Below, piece after piece: positions 33,491-42,616 of a stretch of DNA of 47,914 nucleotides. A program made the translations under genes and the position numbers. Within the stretch, counting starts at the first letter, position 1, and every line of letters starts with the position of its first letter. The notes beneath the pieces were generated by a model, which was not told the origin of the DNA, ran no database searches, and saw only the letters and a program-made list of their open reading frames with translations. Source of the DNA: VAZQ01 sp050179645 (GTDB lineage: Bacteria; Pseudomonadota; Alphaproteobacteria; Rhizobiales; Xanthobacteraceae); contig JBFXEX010000036.1 in NCBI GenBank assembly GCA_050179645.1, forward strand, positions 1 to 47,914. Direction: 5' to 3'.

Positions 33491-33642
33491 CCCTCCCCTG
33501 GAGGGGGAGGGTCGTGAGCATCGCAGGCAAGTTTACGCAGCCTGCGTGCGAGCGGGGTGGGGTGAGCTTTTGGCAAAGTAAGTTCACCCCACCCCGCCGC
33601 CTCGCATTCGCTCGGCGTCGACCGTCCCCTTCCAGGGGAGGG
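33491..33642. repeat. REPIN-like element with 14-base perfect inner arms
   Basis: Outer arms CCCTCCCCTGGA (33491-33502) and TCCAGGGGAGGG (33631-33642) are exact inverse copies. Inner arms GCGGGGTGGGGTGA (33552-33565) and TCACCCCACCCCGC (33584-33597) are exact inverse copies around an 18-base spacer. It fills the gap between the convergent gshA and Bug-receptor genes and could also end both transcripts. Confidence 0.88.
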
Positions 33643-33670
33643 TAAAGGGAGACCACCGTATCGAGTGACG

Positions 33671-34690
33671 CTACCGGCTCATTCCGATCGAGTTGACGAC
33701 CTTGGCCCATTTGGCGGCCTCGGAGACGAAGAACTTGCCGAACTCGTCCGGTCCCATCTTCATCTCGGTGAAGCCCTGCTTCTTGAGCGCCGCCTGGACG
33801 TCCGGCATGGCAAGCGTCTTGTCGAGCGCAGCCGAGAGCTTCTCGATGACCGGGCGTGGCGTCCCCTTGGGGACGACCAGCCCGAACCAGAGCGGCACAT
33901 CGAATCCGGCCACGCCGGCCTCGGTCATGGTCGGCAGTTCGCCCAGCACCGGGTCACGCTTTGATCCGGTGGTGGCGAGGCCGAGCAACCGGCCGTCCTT
34001 GACGAACGCCAGCACTGGCGGAATGGTCGAGAACATGATCTTCATTTCGCCGGACAGCAGGTCCTTCACGGTTTCACCGCCGCCCTTGTAGTGGACCGGC
34101 ATCAGCTTCGTGCCGTTGATGCTGTTGAACAGTTCCGCGGCCAGGTGGGTCGAAGTCCCCGCGCCGGCCGTGGCGTAGAGCAGTTCGCCCGGTTTCGACT
34201 TTGCGAGCTTGATCAGGTCGGCGACGTTCTTGACGCCCAGTGAGGGATGCACGACCAGCACCAGCCCGGTCTGTGCGATGCCGCCGACCGGCTCGAAGTG
34301 GTCGGCAAACCTGATCTTGAAATTCTTGAACAGGCTCTCGTTCACCGCCGCGGTCATCAGGGTGAGCTGCACCGTGTGGCCGTCCGGCTCGGCGCGGGCG
34401 ACCTGCTCGGTCGCGATGTTGCCGCCGGCGCCGGTGCGGTTCTCGACGTAGAACTGCTCGCCGAGCACCTTGCCCATGCCGGTTCCGATGACGCGCCCAA
34501 GGATGTCGGTCGGGCCACCGGGGGCAAACCCGACCACCATTTTCACCGGCTTGGCCGGATAGGTCGCTTGGGCTTGCGCGGCGGTGCAGGCTGCAATCGC
34601 GAATGCGGCGACGGCGGCGGCCGAGGCCGCGCTGCGTGCGCCACGCGTACAAACCGCGTGCAGGACGTGACGGACAGGCGAGTGCTGCAT
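33671..34690 (-). CDS. Bug-family tripartite tricarboxylate transporter substrate-binding protein
   Basis: The protein has 339 residues. A signal peptide (SAASAAAVAAFAIAACTAAQA) sends it to the periplasm. The mature protein starts TYPAKPVKMVVGFAPGGPTDILGR, continues ENRTGAGGNIATEQVA, and ends with EFGKFFVSEAAKWAKVV, all typical of Bug/TctC receptors. No transporter membrane genes are adjacent. ATG 34690 has a GGAGGAGA run about 11 bases upstream. The frame is open for another 73 codons but that part is low in conserved features. It is the second orphan Bug receptor in the window, and only moderately similar to the one at 3784. Confidence 0.9.
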   Translation of the reverse strand: MQHSPVRHVLHAVCTRGARSAASAAAVAAFAIAACTAAQAQATYPAKPVKMVVGFAPGGPTDILGRVIGTGMGKVLGEQFYVENRTGAGGNIATEQVARAEPDGHTVQLTLMTAAVNESLFKNFKIRFADHFEPVGGIAQTGLVLVVHPSLGVKNVADLIKLAKSKPGELLYATAGAGTSTHLAAELFNSINGTKLMPVHYKGGGETVKDLLSGEMKIMFSTIPPVLAFVKDGRLLGLATTGSKRDPVLGELPTMTEAGVAGFDVPLWFGLVVPKGTPRPVIEKLSAALDKTLAMPDVQAALKKQGFTEMKMGPDEFGKFFVSEAAKWAKVVNSIGMSR

Positions 34691-35115
34691 GGTTGGGGCT
34701 CTCCTCCAGTGTGTCGGCGCCGCTTGGTTTCGGCGCTCGGTCCCCGAACGCGCCGCACTTGATCCGGCACGACGGGGCGCGGTTTGGTTCTCCCACAACG
34801 GCGTGTGGGTTGTTTGCAGCTCGTTCCTACGCGGATTTGCGAGCCGACAGAGCGCGAAACCTAGCGCAGCGAAATGGGGGTTGGAAGGCCCGCGGTCCGT
34901 TCCCGCCACGTCCAGCCCGCGTCATTACGCAGCGGCGGCCGCGCACCCGTCGAGAGCGCCGGTGCGAAGCCGGGCGTTCGCAGCCTCAACCCCGCTTCCG
35001 CCGTTACGCGAGACTTCCTATGATCGTTGCGCCAAGCCGCAGGTCCGGCATGGCGCATAAGGCTCATCGCAGCCGAACAACGAAGCGGGATCGCCGCGTG
35101 GAGGAGGAAACGACT
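34691..35115. other. Intergenic region between divergent Bug receptor and DUF1080 genes
   Basis: This 425-base stretch should carry two promoters. It is GC-rich with scattered short inverse copies (for example GCAAACAACCC-like and CCGCTTGG / GCGCTCGG segments), but no clear promoter pair, repeat family member or coding frame was recognised. Confidence 0.4.
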
Positions 35116-35724
35116 ATGCAACACCATTGGAGGCGTACGTCTGCCTTGCTGGCCGGGATCGTTGTTGCCGCGGTTGCCGGGATCCAGCTCGCACCCCAAG
35201 CCTCGGGGCAGAGTGGCCCCGGCTGGGTGACACTGGTCGACGGCAAGACCATGGGCGACTGGGACCATGTCGGCGAAGCCAACTGGCGGATCGAGGATGG
35301 CGCACTGGTGGCCGACAAGGGCAAGTCGGCGCACCTGGTCAGCAAGAACAAGTACAAGGACTTCCAGGTCTATGCCGAGTTCTGGGTGAGCGACGACGCC
35401 AACAGCGGCATCTTTCTGCGTTGTACCGATCCGAAGAAGCCCGGCGCCAAGAGCTGCTACGAGGTGAACATTTTCGATCGGCGCAAGGATCCGAGCTACG
35501 GCACCGGCGCGATCGTCGATTTCGCCGAGGTCAATCCGATGCCAAAAGCCGGCGGCAAGTGGAACACGTTCGAGATCACCGCCAAGGGCCGAGATATTTC
35601 CGTCATGCTCAACGGACAGAAAACCGTCAATCTGCGCAACGGAATGTTCGAGGAAGGACCACTCACGCTGCAATACGGTTCGGGCGTGGTGAAGTTCCGC
35701 AAGGTTGCCGTCAAGCCGCTGTAA
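35116..35724 (+). CDS. Exported DUF1080 (3-keto-disaccharide hydrolase-like) protein
   Basis: The protein has 202 residues. The signal peptide (TSALLAGIVVAAVAGIQLAPQASG) points to export. The mature part is a single concanavalin-like beta-sandwich of DUF1080: GWVTLVDGKTMGDWDHVG, WRIEDGALVADKG, FQVYAEFWVSDDANSGIFLRC, and GGKWNTFEITAKGRDISVMLNGQKTV, ending LQYGSGVVKFRKVAVKPL. Family members bind or cleave sugars, often oxidised disaccharides; activity here is not shown. ATG 35116 follows a strong GAGGAGGAAA site. The frame remains open 171 codons upstream, which I reject as start. It is convergent with the TRAP permease gene. Confidence 0.88.
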   Translation: MQHHWRRTSALLAGIVVAAVAGIQLAPQASGQSGPGWVTLVDGKTMGDWDHVGEANWRIEDGALVADKGKSAHLVSKNKYKDFQVYAEFWVSDDANSGIFLRCTDPKKPGAKSCYEVNIFDRRKDPSYGTGAIVDFAEVNPMPKAGGKWNTFEITAKGRDISVMLNGQKTVNLRNGMFEEGPLTLQYGSGVVKFRKVAVKPL

Positions 35725-35847
35725 CGGCTGCGAAAGACCAAGGCGGCGGCGCTGCGCCGCACGGCATGCGTCCGCGGGCGACCGGATTTCCGGTCGTCCG
35801 CCAGGAGTCGTCCGCTCCATGGGCGCCGTGGTCGACCTGCCGGCGCC

Positions 35848-37797
35848 CTATCCTGCGCCAATAGGCGCTGCACGCCGGCGCCGGCCAAGAACGAACTCGT
35901 AGCCGATCAAAGCCGTGCCGCCGGCGACGCCGGCCGAATCGAGCAGGACGCCGCCGAACATGTCGGCCGGAATCAGCGCCAGCATTCCGGAGGCGGCGAG
36001 CAGCAGCCGCTTCGCGGTCGTCAACGGAAGCTGGAAATGTCCGACCACGGCGATCGAGATCAGCCAGACGCCGACCAGGGCGGTGACGATCGCCCACGCG
36101 ATCGGGCCCGGGTCGCCGATCATCAGGAGACTCGGCGAGAACACGAACAGGACCGGCACGATGAACGCGGTCCAACCGAAGCGGCAGGCGGCGAACCCGG
36201 TCCGCATGGCGTCCGCTCCGGCAATCGAGGCCGCGGCAAAGGCCGCGATCGCGATGGGCGGCGTGATCATCGACATCATGCCGAAGTACATCACGTACAT
36301 GTGCGCCGCGATCGGCTGGACGCCGACCTCGACCAGCGAGGGAGCAACCAGTGCCGCCAGCAGGACGTAGACCCCGACGGTCGGCAGCCCCATGCCGAGC
36401 ACGATGCAGACGATCGCGGACAGAAACAGCAGCAGGAGCAGATTGCCCTGGCCCACCTGGACCAGGATCAGAGTGAGCTGGTAGCCGAGCCCGGAAATCG
36501 AAAGTACGCCGATGACGATGCCGGCCGCGCCGCAGATCAGGACCAGATCGAGCGTGCCGTGGCCAGTCTCGCGGATTGCGGCCAGCATGCCGCCGAAACT
36601 TGGCCGCTTGCCCTCGAACCCGAACACGATCGCGGCGACCAGCAGGCTCGCGATCGACCACATCACCGCCTTCTCGGGCTGCACATTGAAACTGAACAGC
36701 GCGATCAGCAGCACCGCGAAGACGAGCGGGAAGTACCAGCCGGCACGCAACACCCGCGCGGCGCTGGGTATCTGCTCCGGATCGATCGGCGGCGTATTCT
36801 CCTTCGCGGCATCCAGGTCGGCCTGAATGAACAGCGCGAAGTAGTAGAGAATGCCCGGCACCAGAGCCGCGATGATCACGTCGGCGTATGATATCTCCAG
36901 AAACTCGGCCATCAGGAATGCCGCGGCGCCCATGACCGGCGGCATCAATTGTCCGCCGGTCGAGGCGACGGCCTCGATCGCGCCCGCCTTGTGGGCCGGC
37001 ACTCCCGCGCGCTTCATCAGCGGAATGCTGACGATTCCCGTGGCGACCACATTCGCCACGGCGCTTCCGGAGACCGAGCCGAACAGAAACGATGCCAGCA
37101 CGGCGATCTTGGTGGCGCCGCCGCGGAACCGGCCCATGAGGGTCATCGCAATATCGGTGAAGAAGCGCAGGCCGCCGGTGTGCTGCAAGACCTGACCGAA
37201 CAGCACGAAGGCGATGACGATCGTCGCCGCGACCTTGATCGGCAAGCCAAGGATTCCGGTCGTGTTGGCGGCGAGCGAGAGCGAGAGCTTGCGCCAGTCC
37301 GTGGGAATGCCGGAACCGGGAAGATGGTCGGCAAACAATGCGTAGAGGACGAAGACGAGCACCAGGATGCTCAGTACCGGACCGGTCGCCCGCCGCAATG
37401 CCTCGATCAGCAGGATGATGAGGATGACGCTGACGGCGACGTGGTCCGGTTCCCGCAGGTAGACGAGATCGACAATGGCCGGATAGTGGTAGCCGAGATA
37501 ACCAACGGCTCCAAATCCGACCGCGGCCGCGACCGCGTCGTACCAAGGCAGATTCGTCTTCTCCTTGCCGACAATGGGAAATTTCAGAAAAGCCATCGCG
37601 ATCGCGATGGCGAGAAAATAAGCAAGATATTGCTGATCGTAGAGTTGCAGCCCGATGCGATTATAGATGTCGAGCGCCCAGCCAATGCCGGCAAGCGTGA
37701 GCAGCGCGGCCAGCGTGTCGATCAACCGCTTCGGGTAAGGCAGAGCGGCGTTCCACCAGGAACGCTGCCCGCCGCGAGTCGCATCGTTGGCCGCCAC
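35848..37797 (-). CDS. TRAP transporter fused permease (4TM/12TM, DctQM-type)
   Basis: The protein has 649 residues and about 16-18 membrane segments. The N-terminal part (about 1-150) corresponds to the small 4TM subunit; the rest is the 12TM DctM-like unit, with GSVSGSAVANVVATGIVSIPLMKRAG, EAVASTGGQLMPPVMGAAAFLMAEFL and LGMGLPTVGVYVLLAALVAP as landmarks. It works with the TAXI receptor just upstream to take up a small organic acid, driven by an ion gradient. The GTG at 37797 has GAGGG about 8 bases before it; a TTG at 37803 is the other choice. The gap to the receptor stop is about 27 bases, so one operon. The C-terminus is Arg-rich. Confidence 0.93.
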   Translation of the reverse strand: MAANDATRGGQRSWWNAALPYPKRLIDTLAALLTLAGIGWALDIYNRIGLQLYDQQYLAYFLAIAIAMAFLKFPIVGKEKTNLPWYDAVAAAVGFGAVGYLGYHYPAIVDLVYLREPDHVAVSVILIILLIEALRRATGPVLSILVLVFVLYALFADHLPGSGIPTDWRKLSLSLAANTTGILGLPIKVAATIVIAFVLFGQVLQHTGGLRFFTDIAMTLMGRFRGGATKIAVLASFLFGSVSGSAVANVVATGIVSIPLMKRAGVPAHKAGAIEAVASTGGQLMPPVMGAAAFLMAEFLEISYADVIIAALVPGILYYFALFIQADLDAAKENTPPIDPEQIPSAARVLRAGWYFPLVFAVLLIALFSFNVQPEKAVMWSIASLLVAAIVFGFEGKRPSFGGMLAAIRETGHGTLDLVLICGAAGIVIGVLSISGLGYQLTLILVQVGQGNLLLLLFLSAIVCIVLGMGLPTVGVYVLLAALVAPSLVEVGVQPIAAHMYVMYFGMMSMITPPIAIAAFAAASIAGADAMRTGFAACRFGWTAFIVPVLFVFSPSLLMIGDPGPIAWAIVTALVGVWLISIAVVGHFQLPLTTAKRLLLAASGMLALIPADMFGGVLLDSAGVAGGTALIGYEFVLGRRRRAAPIGAG

Positions 37798-37824
37798 GAT
37801 CAAGCCCTCAGGCGAGGGCGCACT

Positions 37825-38802
37825 CTACATCTTCTTCGGCGGCCACTGGCCGATCTCCTTGTAGAACTTTATGGCGCCCGCATGATACTCGACGTCCGGG
37901 ATCTCCTGTGCCATCGCCTTTTGATCGAGCAGCCGAAGCGGCGGAAACACCTTGCCCAACTCGTCGGCGTTGTCGTGTATCGCCTTGACGACCTTGTAGA
38001 CGACGTCGTCCGGCGTCTTGGTGCTGGCCAACAGATTGACGCCGTATGACACCAGATAGCCGGGCTCCAGGAGGCCGGGGCTGCCTGGGCCCGGCTCCTC
38101 GTAGCGCAGATAGGCGACCGGGACCTGCTTCTTGACGGCGGCCACGTTCGCCGGCGTATTCTCCGCGACCAGCGCACGCACGCCGCCGACCGAAGCATCG
38201 GCTTCGCGGATCGGTGCGCCGCCCAGCGCGAACACGAAGAAGTCCGTGCGGCCCTCCTTGAACACGTTGACGTTGGAAATGATGTTGGCGACGTTGACGC
38301 CGTTCACGTCGTCAAGTGTCAGGCCGCCGGGCGCGAGGGCCGCGTTGGTCACCGCGGTCAAGACTTTCTGCGCCGTGAAGCCGACCGGGCCGCGTTTGCC
38401 CTTGAGGTCGGAGAGCTTCTTGATGTCGCTGTCCTTGCGCACGAAGATCGTGTTGCGCAGCGGATAGAGGATCGCGACGGTTCGCAGATCCTTGGTCGGC
38501 CGACCCTTGAAGTAGTCGGCGCCGGTGACTCCCAGATTGGTTTCGTAGACGTTGGCGATGCCGAATGGCACCTCTCCGGCGTTGATGAGCGGGATGTACT
38601 GGCTGGAGCCGCCGATCGCCTGGAGCGTCATTTTCAGTCCGGCCTTGTCCGCCAGCACCTTGCCGATCGCCGCAGCGGTCGAATTGTAGATCGAGCCCGA
38701 AGGCGGCGTGGCGATCGCGATCGGCTGCTGGGCCGACAACGCTCCGGTCTGGCTCAACAGCCCGATGGCCGCCGCCACGGGCATCAGCGCGTGAAATTTC
38801 AT
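37825..38802 (-). CDS. TAXI-family TRAP transporter solute-binding protein
   Basis: The protein has 325 residues. A signal peptide (ALMPVAAAIGLLSQTGALSA) gives periplasmic location. The mature protein begins QPIAIATPPSGSIYNSTAAAIGKVL, with GGSSQYIPLINAGEVPFGIANVYE, then NTIFVRKDSDIKKLSDLKGKR and GKVFPPLRL, as in TAXI (TRAP-associated extracytoplasmic immunogenic) receptors. It precedes the fused permease. ATG 38802 follows GGAGGAAAGCC, a strong ribosome site; an earlier start 16 codons upstream has no such site. The ligand is unknown; TAXI receptors studied bind glutamate or other dicarboxylates. Confidence 0.92.
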   Translation of the reverse strand: MKFHALMPVAAAIGLLSQTGALSAQQPIAIATPPSGSIYNSTAAAIGKVLADKAGLKMTLQAIGGSSQYIPLINAGEVPFGIANVYETNLGVTGADYFKGRPTKDLRTVAILYPLRNTIFVRKDSDIKKLSDLKGKRGPVGFTAQKVLTAVTNAALAPGGLTLDDVNGVNVANIISNVNVFKEGRTDFFVFALGGAPIREADASVGGVRALVAENTPANVAAVKKQVPVAYLRYEEPGPGSPGLLEPGYLVSYGVNLLASTKTPDDVVYKVVKAIHDNADELGKVFPPLRLLDQKAMAQEIPDVEYHAGAIKFYKEIGQWPPKKM

Positions 38803-39124
38803 GGCTTTCCTCCTTCTGGCCCGGTTTCGTTGTTGCCTTCCGGGTAGCACACATTAACCGGTTTGCTTCGTTTGAGCGTCGTTTAGGGAGCCGGCCGCAC
38901 GGCGGCACCGCGTCGCAGGAGACGCACCCATCTTGCCGGGCATGCGGCAGGGGGCTCGGTTGGCCGAGGCTCGCCATGCGCGCACGCTCGATCTCGCAAT
39001 TGGGCCATTTGATCTCGCAATTGGGCCATTCGTTCCGGAACAGACAGGGGCCGCTCGCTCGTCAATGTCCGGAGCACGCTCAATCGCAAAAGGGAGGCGG
39101 TGGTTCCGATCTACCGCCACACCG
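38803..39124. other. Upstream region of the TAXI-TRAP operon with a 21-base direct repeat
   Basis: This 322-base gap lies between the antiporter stop and the receptor start, both on the minus strand. It contains two adjacent copies of GATCTCGCAATTGGGCCATT (38990-39009 and 39011-39030). CAATTG is itself palindromic, so the pair could be an operator for the TRAP operon or a slipped-strand duplication. No gene is seen. Confidence 0.55.
38990..39031. repeat. Two tandem 21-base direct repeats
   Basis: The two units differ only in the last base (T or C). They are AT-richer than the surrounding sequence and lie about 190 bases upstream of the TAXI receptor start. Confidence 0.85.
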
Positions 39125-40966
39125 CTACTCCGCGGCCGGCGTCCGCGCGATGATCTCCTTGGCCTCCGGATTGACCGCCTCGCCGGCGCGCGCCGGCTTG
39201 CTCAAGGGCTCCTGCACCATCCGGGTGCGCAGCAGATCAGCACCGGCAGCGATGCCCTCGGCCTGCTGCAGCGCCAGCCGGTCGAGATCGCGGCCGCGCA
39301 CGAATTCCTCGATCGCGGCGGTGCGCTCGGGATCGAGGCCGAGCGCCTCGAGCGTGCGCCGTCCGAACACGAGCGCCGACTCGTAGGTCTCGCGCACCTC
39401 GAAGTCGACGCCCTTGGCAATGAGCTGCAGGCTGTGCCGCCGGTCGAACGCACGAACGTAGAGCCGGATGCCGGGAAACTCGGCGCGGACGATGTCGACG
39501 ATGCGGCTGGCCTGCTCGCGGTTGTCGATGCAGACGGCGATCAGCCGCGTCTCCTTGGTGCTGGCGGCGCGCAGCACGTCGAGCCGCGTGCCGTCGCCGT
39601 AGTAGACCCGGAAGCCGAAGCGCGCCGCCTGCTGGATCATCTCCGGGTCGTTGTCGATGATGGTGACGTCGATGCCTTCGGCCAGCAGACACTGCGAGGC
39701 GATCTGACCGAACCGTCCCCAGCCGATCACCAGCACGGCGCCGTGGGCATCGCTGAAATCGTCGGGCTCGCGCTCAGCCGCCGTCGCCCTCCACTGCAGC
39801 AGCTTCTCGGTCAGGGTCGCGGTCAACGGGCCGAGCAGCATGGTGACGGCGGTGACCGCGGCCACCATGCTGGCCTCGCGTGTATCGAGCACGCTGAGAG
39901 CGAGGCCGACTGGAATCAGCACAAACGCGAATTCGCCGGCCGCCGTCAAGATCGAGCCGGCGCGCAGCGCGTCACCGCGGTGAACGCAGGTTGCGCGAAA
40001 CAGCAGCCAGACGATCGCTGCCTTCAGCGCCGTCACCGCGACGGCGGCGGCGAGAATGAGCCAGAGATTGGCGCGCACGACCGTCATGTCGATGGTCATG
40101 CCGATGCCCATGAAGAACAGCGCCAGCAGCAGGCCGCGGAACGGCTCGATGTCGGCCTCCAGTTCGTGCCGGTAGTTGGATTCGGCGAGCAGCACGCCGG
40201 CCAAAAACGCGCCGAGCGCCATTGACATGCCGACGTGCTGCATCAGCAGCGACGCGCCGAGCACCACGAGCAGCGCCGCCGCCGTCATCACCTCGCGCGA
40301 GCCGGTCTGCGCCAAGAGCCGGAAGAACGGATTGAGTAGATAGCGGCCGGCGACGACGATCAGCGCGATGGCGCCGGCGATCCACGCCACCGCGCGCAGC
40401 CCGTCCATCAGGCCTGCGGGCGTGCCGTGGCTGCCGGGCGCGAGCAGGGGCAGCGCCGCCAGGAGCGGCACCACCGCCATGTCCTGGAACAGCAGAATGG
40501 CGAAGGCGCGCTGGCCGTAGACCTGCTGGAGCTGCCCGCGCTCCTCCAGGATCTGCAGCGCAATCGCGGTCGATGACATCGCGAGCGCGACCCCGGCGAC
40601 CACCGCGCCGCGCCAGTCGAGCAGCCCGCAGGCATAAGCCGTGCCGCCGATCACGACCGCGGTCAGCGCGAGTTGCGTGGCGCCCAGGCCGAAGATGTCC
40701 CGCCGCATGTCGATCAGGCGGGTCGGCTCCAGCTCCAGCCCGATCACGAACAGCAGCAGCACCACGCCGAGTTCGGAGACCGGGACGATGCTCTCGGGCG
40801 TCCCGAACGCCGCGATGCCGTAGGGGCCGATGATGATCCCGGCCACCAGATAGGCGACGATGGCGGAGAGGCCGAGCCGGCGTGCGATCGGCACGCTCAG
40901 GACCGCGGCCGCGAGCAGGACGAGGCCGAGCGTGAGGAAGCCGAAGTCGGCATGCTGTTGCGCCAT
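39125..40966 (-). CDS. Monovalent cation:proton antiporter-2 (KefB/KefC-type) with RCK domain
   Basis: The protein has 613 residues. The first about 385 residues have about 12-13 membrane segments of a CPA2 exchanger: GLSAIVAYLVAGIIIGPYG, GVVLLLFVIGLELEPTRL, LAMSSTAIALQIL, ILLFQDMAVVPLLA and GMSMALGAFLAGVLLAES. A TrkA/RCK nucleotide-binding domain follows (AVLVIGWGRFGQIASQ, YYGDGTRLDVLRAA), the typical Kef/YbaL C-terminal part. It probably exports K+ for H+; Kef proteins are gated by glutathione, and gshA is 6 kb away, but the glutathione-binding residues were not verified. It is alone on this strand, with the PAN gene divergent. Confidence 0.92.
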   Translation of the reverse strand: MAQQHADFGFLTLGLVLLAAAVLSVPIARRLGLSAIVAYLVAGIIIGPYGIAAFGTPESIVPVSELGVVLLLFVIGLELEPTRLIDMRRDIFGLGATQLALTAVVIGGTAYACGLLDWRGAVVAGVALAMSSTAIALQILEERGQLQQVYGQRAFAILLFQDMAVVPLLAALPLLAPGSHGTPAGLMDGLRAVAWIAGAIALIVVAGRYLLNPFFRLLAQTGSREVMTAAALLVVLGASLLMQHVGMSMALGAFLAGVLLAESNYRHELEADIEPFRGLLLALFFMGIGMTIDMTVVRANLWLILAAAVAVTALKAAIVWLLFRATCVHRGDALRAGSILTAAGEFAFVLIPVGLALSVLDTREASMVAAVTAVTMLLGPLTATLTEKLLQWRATAAEREPDDFSDAHGAVLVIGWGRFGQIASQCLLAEGIDVTIIDNDPEMIQQAARFGFRVYYGDGTRLDVLRAASTKETRLIAVCIDNREQASRIVDIVRAEFPGIRLYVRAFDRRHSLQLIAKGVDFEVRETYESALVFGRRTLEALGLDPERTAAIEEFVRGRDLDRLALQQAEGIAAGADLLRTRMVQEPLSKPARAGEAVNPEAKEIIARTPAAE

Positions 40967-41063
40967 GTGCAGGTTCCCGTGCGGTCGTCGTGCGCGTTTG
41001 CGCTGCCCGTGCCGGCTTCTCTATCATGGAACAAATCGTCGGGCGGCAGTGAGACCGGGACGA

Positions 41064-41603
41064 ATGACAGTCTGGAACGCGATGCTGGGTGGGTTGATCG
41101 CTGTCCTGCTTGCGGTTGCGCCTGCGGTCGCGCAGGTCGGGACCGACCGGCCGGGCGGCGACTACGCCAGCGTGACGTTGCGCTCGGGCGATCCGGCGCA
41201 GTGCGCGGCGCGCTGCGAGCGCGATCAGCGCTGCCTCGCCTGGGCGTTCTCCTACCCGCTCACCGAGAGCGCGGCCGCCACGTGCTGGCTGAAGTCACGG
41301 GTCACGCCCCGCGTCGATGCGGCGTGCTGCGTGTCGGGGGTGCGCGGCACCGGCGTGATCGAGCCGAAGAGGGGCCTCATCGAGTTCGGCATCGACCGCT
41401 ACGGCGGCGACCTGCGCCATTTCGAGATGCCGGCGGGCGCCACCGTCAGGGCCTGCCAGCAGGCCTGCGAGGCGGAGGGCGCGTGCCGCTCATGGACCTA
41501 CGTGCGGCCCGGCTATCTCGGCCAGGCCGCGGTCTGCTACCTGAAGAACCACATCACCCGTCCGGTGCGCAAACCGTGCTGTTTGGCCGGGGTGGTGAGG
41601 TAG
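41064..41603 (+). CDS. Exported two-PAN-domain (apple) protein
   Basis: The protein has 179 residues. The signal peptide is MLGGLIAVLLAVAPAVAQ. The mature part has two PAN/apple modules: Cys-x3-Cys pairs in CAARCERDQRCLAWAFSYP, TCWLKS, CCVSG, then a second round CQQACEAEGACRSWTYVRPG, VCYLKNHI, CCLAG. Its 12 or so Cys residues point to disulfide-rich folding outside the cytoplasm. PAN domains bind proteins or sugars; the ligand is unknown. ATG 41064 follows a GGGACGA purine run. A 26-base near-identical copy of its 3' end reappears at 44792-44817. Confidence 0.85.
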   Translation: MTVWNAMLGGLIAVLLAVAPAVAQVGTDRPGGDYASVTLRSGDPAQCAARCERDQRCLAWAFSYPLTESAAATCWLKSRVTPRVDAACCVSGVRGTGVIEPKRGLIEFGIDRYGGDLRHFEMPAGATVRACQQACEAEGACRSWTYVRPGYLGQAAVCYLKNHITRPVRKPCCLAGVVR

Positions 41604-41648
41604 GAGGCGCAACTGCCTTCGCCGTCGTGCACCGGTTCCTTCAGCCTC

Positions 41649-42509
41649 TCAAATCCGCTGCCCCACTGTCAGCAATAACTCGTTGGGTCCTATCCATTCG
41701 TCTGCGGTGTTGAACGCACTCAGCTTGGATTCGATCTCAGCCCAGGCTGCCTCTTTCGCCGGCGTGTCGAGCCGTTCCAGGATTTGCAAGATCGGGCTCG
41801 CCGAGTTGCGGACGAATTCAAGGTGGTCGTTCACCGACGGCAGCCCGAACGGGGCCGCCAGCTTGGTGGTTGCCACCCGCGAAAAGCCCGCCTGCTGGAA
41901 CAGATGATCGATCAAACCCGGCTTGCCAAGGCTGAGCAGACCGCCCGGCTGATAGGGATCCCGCGGCGGCAGGCCGGCATGCTTGAACGCAGTCGACACC
42001 AGGATGCTCACGCACGGATTCTGTTCGGGTGTGGAAAACACCACAGTGCAGGCACGGCCGCCCGGCTTGAGCGCGCGGAACATTTCCCGCAAGCCTTTAC
42101 CGGGATCCGGAAAAAACATCAGCCCCAGTCGGCAAACCGCTGCGTCGAAAACGCCGTCCCCGACATTCAGGTTTTCTCCGTCCGCAGCCGCGGTCTCGAC
42201 ATTGGTGTAGCCGGCGCGTCGCGCTCTTTCCTTGGCGAACTCCAGAATGGCCGGTGACAAATCGGTTGCGAGGACGCCGCCGGCGGCACCGACGCGCTGG
42301 GCGATATCGAGCGTCTGGTCACCGGCGCCGGCGGCGACGTCAAGCACGTACGCACCTGGCCTCACTTCGGCCATCGCCAGCATGGCGTCGGTCGACTCCC
42401 GCAGCCAGTCCCTGATTTGTGCGCTGTGGTCGCTCCAGCCCTTGGCGTGCTTGTCCCACAATTCACGGGTGGCGGCTTTGAATGCGTTCGCATCGATTGG
42501 CGCGTTCAT
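41649..42509 (-). CDS. Class I SAM-dependent methyltransferase (UbiE-like)
   Basis: The protein has 286 residues. Motif I is VLDVAAGAGDQTLDIA near residue 56, motif II is ATDLSPAILEFAKERARRAG, then AADGENL and a motif-III-like FRALKPGGRACTVVF. It fits the UbiE/COQ5-like methyltransferase group; the acceptor is unknown. ATG 42509 is preceded by TGGAG at 8 bases; ATGs at 42521 and 42530 are possible. It is divergent from the LysR-type regulator at 42617 (107-base gap), a classical arrangement for regulator and target. Confidence 0.88.
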   Translation of the reverse strand: MNAPIDANAFKAATRELWDKHAKGWSDHSAQIRDWLRESTDAMLAMAEVRPGAYVLDVAAGAGDQTLDIAQRVGAAGGVLATDLSPAILEFAKERARRAGYTNVETAAADGENLNVGDGVFDAAVCRLGLMFFPDPGKGLREMFRALKPGGRACTVVFSTPEQNPCVSILVSTAFKHAGLPPRDPYQPGGLLSLGKPGLIDHLFQQAGFSRVATTKLAAPFGLPSVNDHLEFVRNSASPILQILERLDTPAKEAAWAEIESKLSAFNTADEWIGPNELLLTVGQRI

Positions 42510-42616
42510 GTGCGGCTCCATCGCCTGCATGTCGATGGCGAGTCCTTACGTCGGAGCGCCAACCCTCGGCAGCCGTATGATTGCGGCAGGGAGCCTCAGA
42601 ATTGCATAATGCGCCG

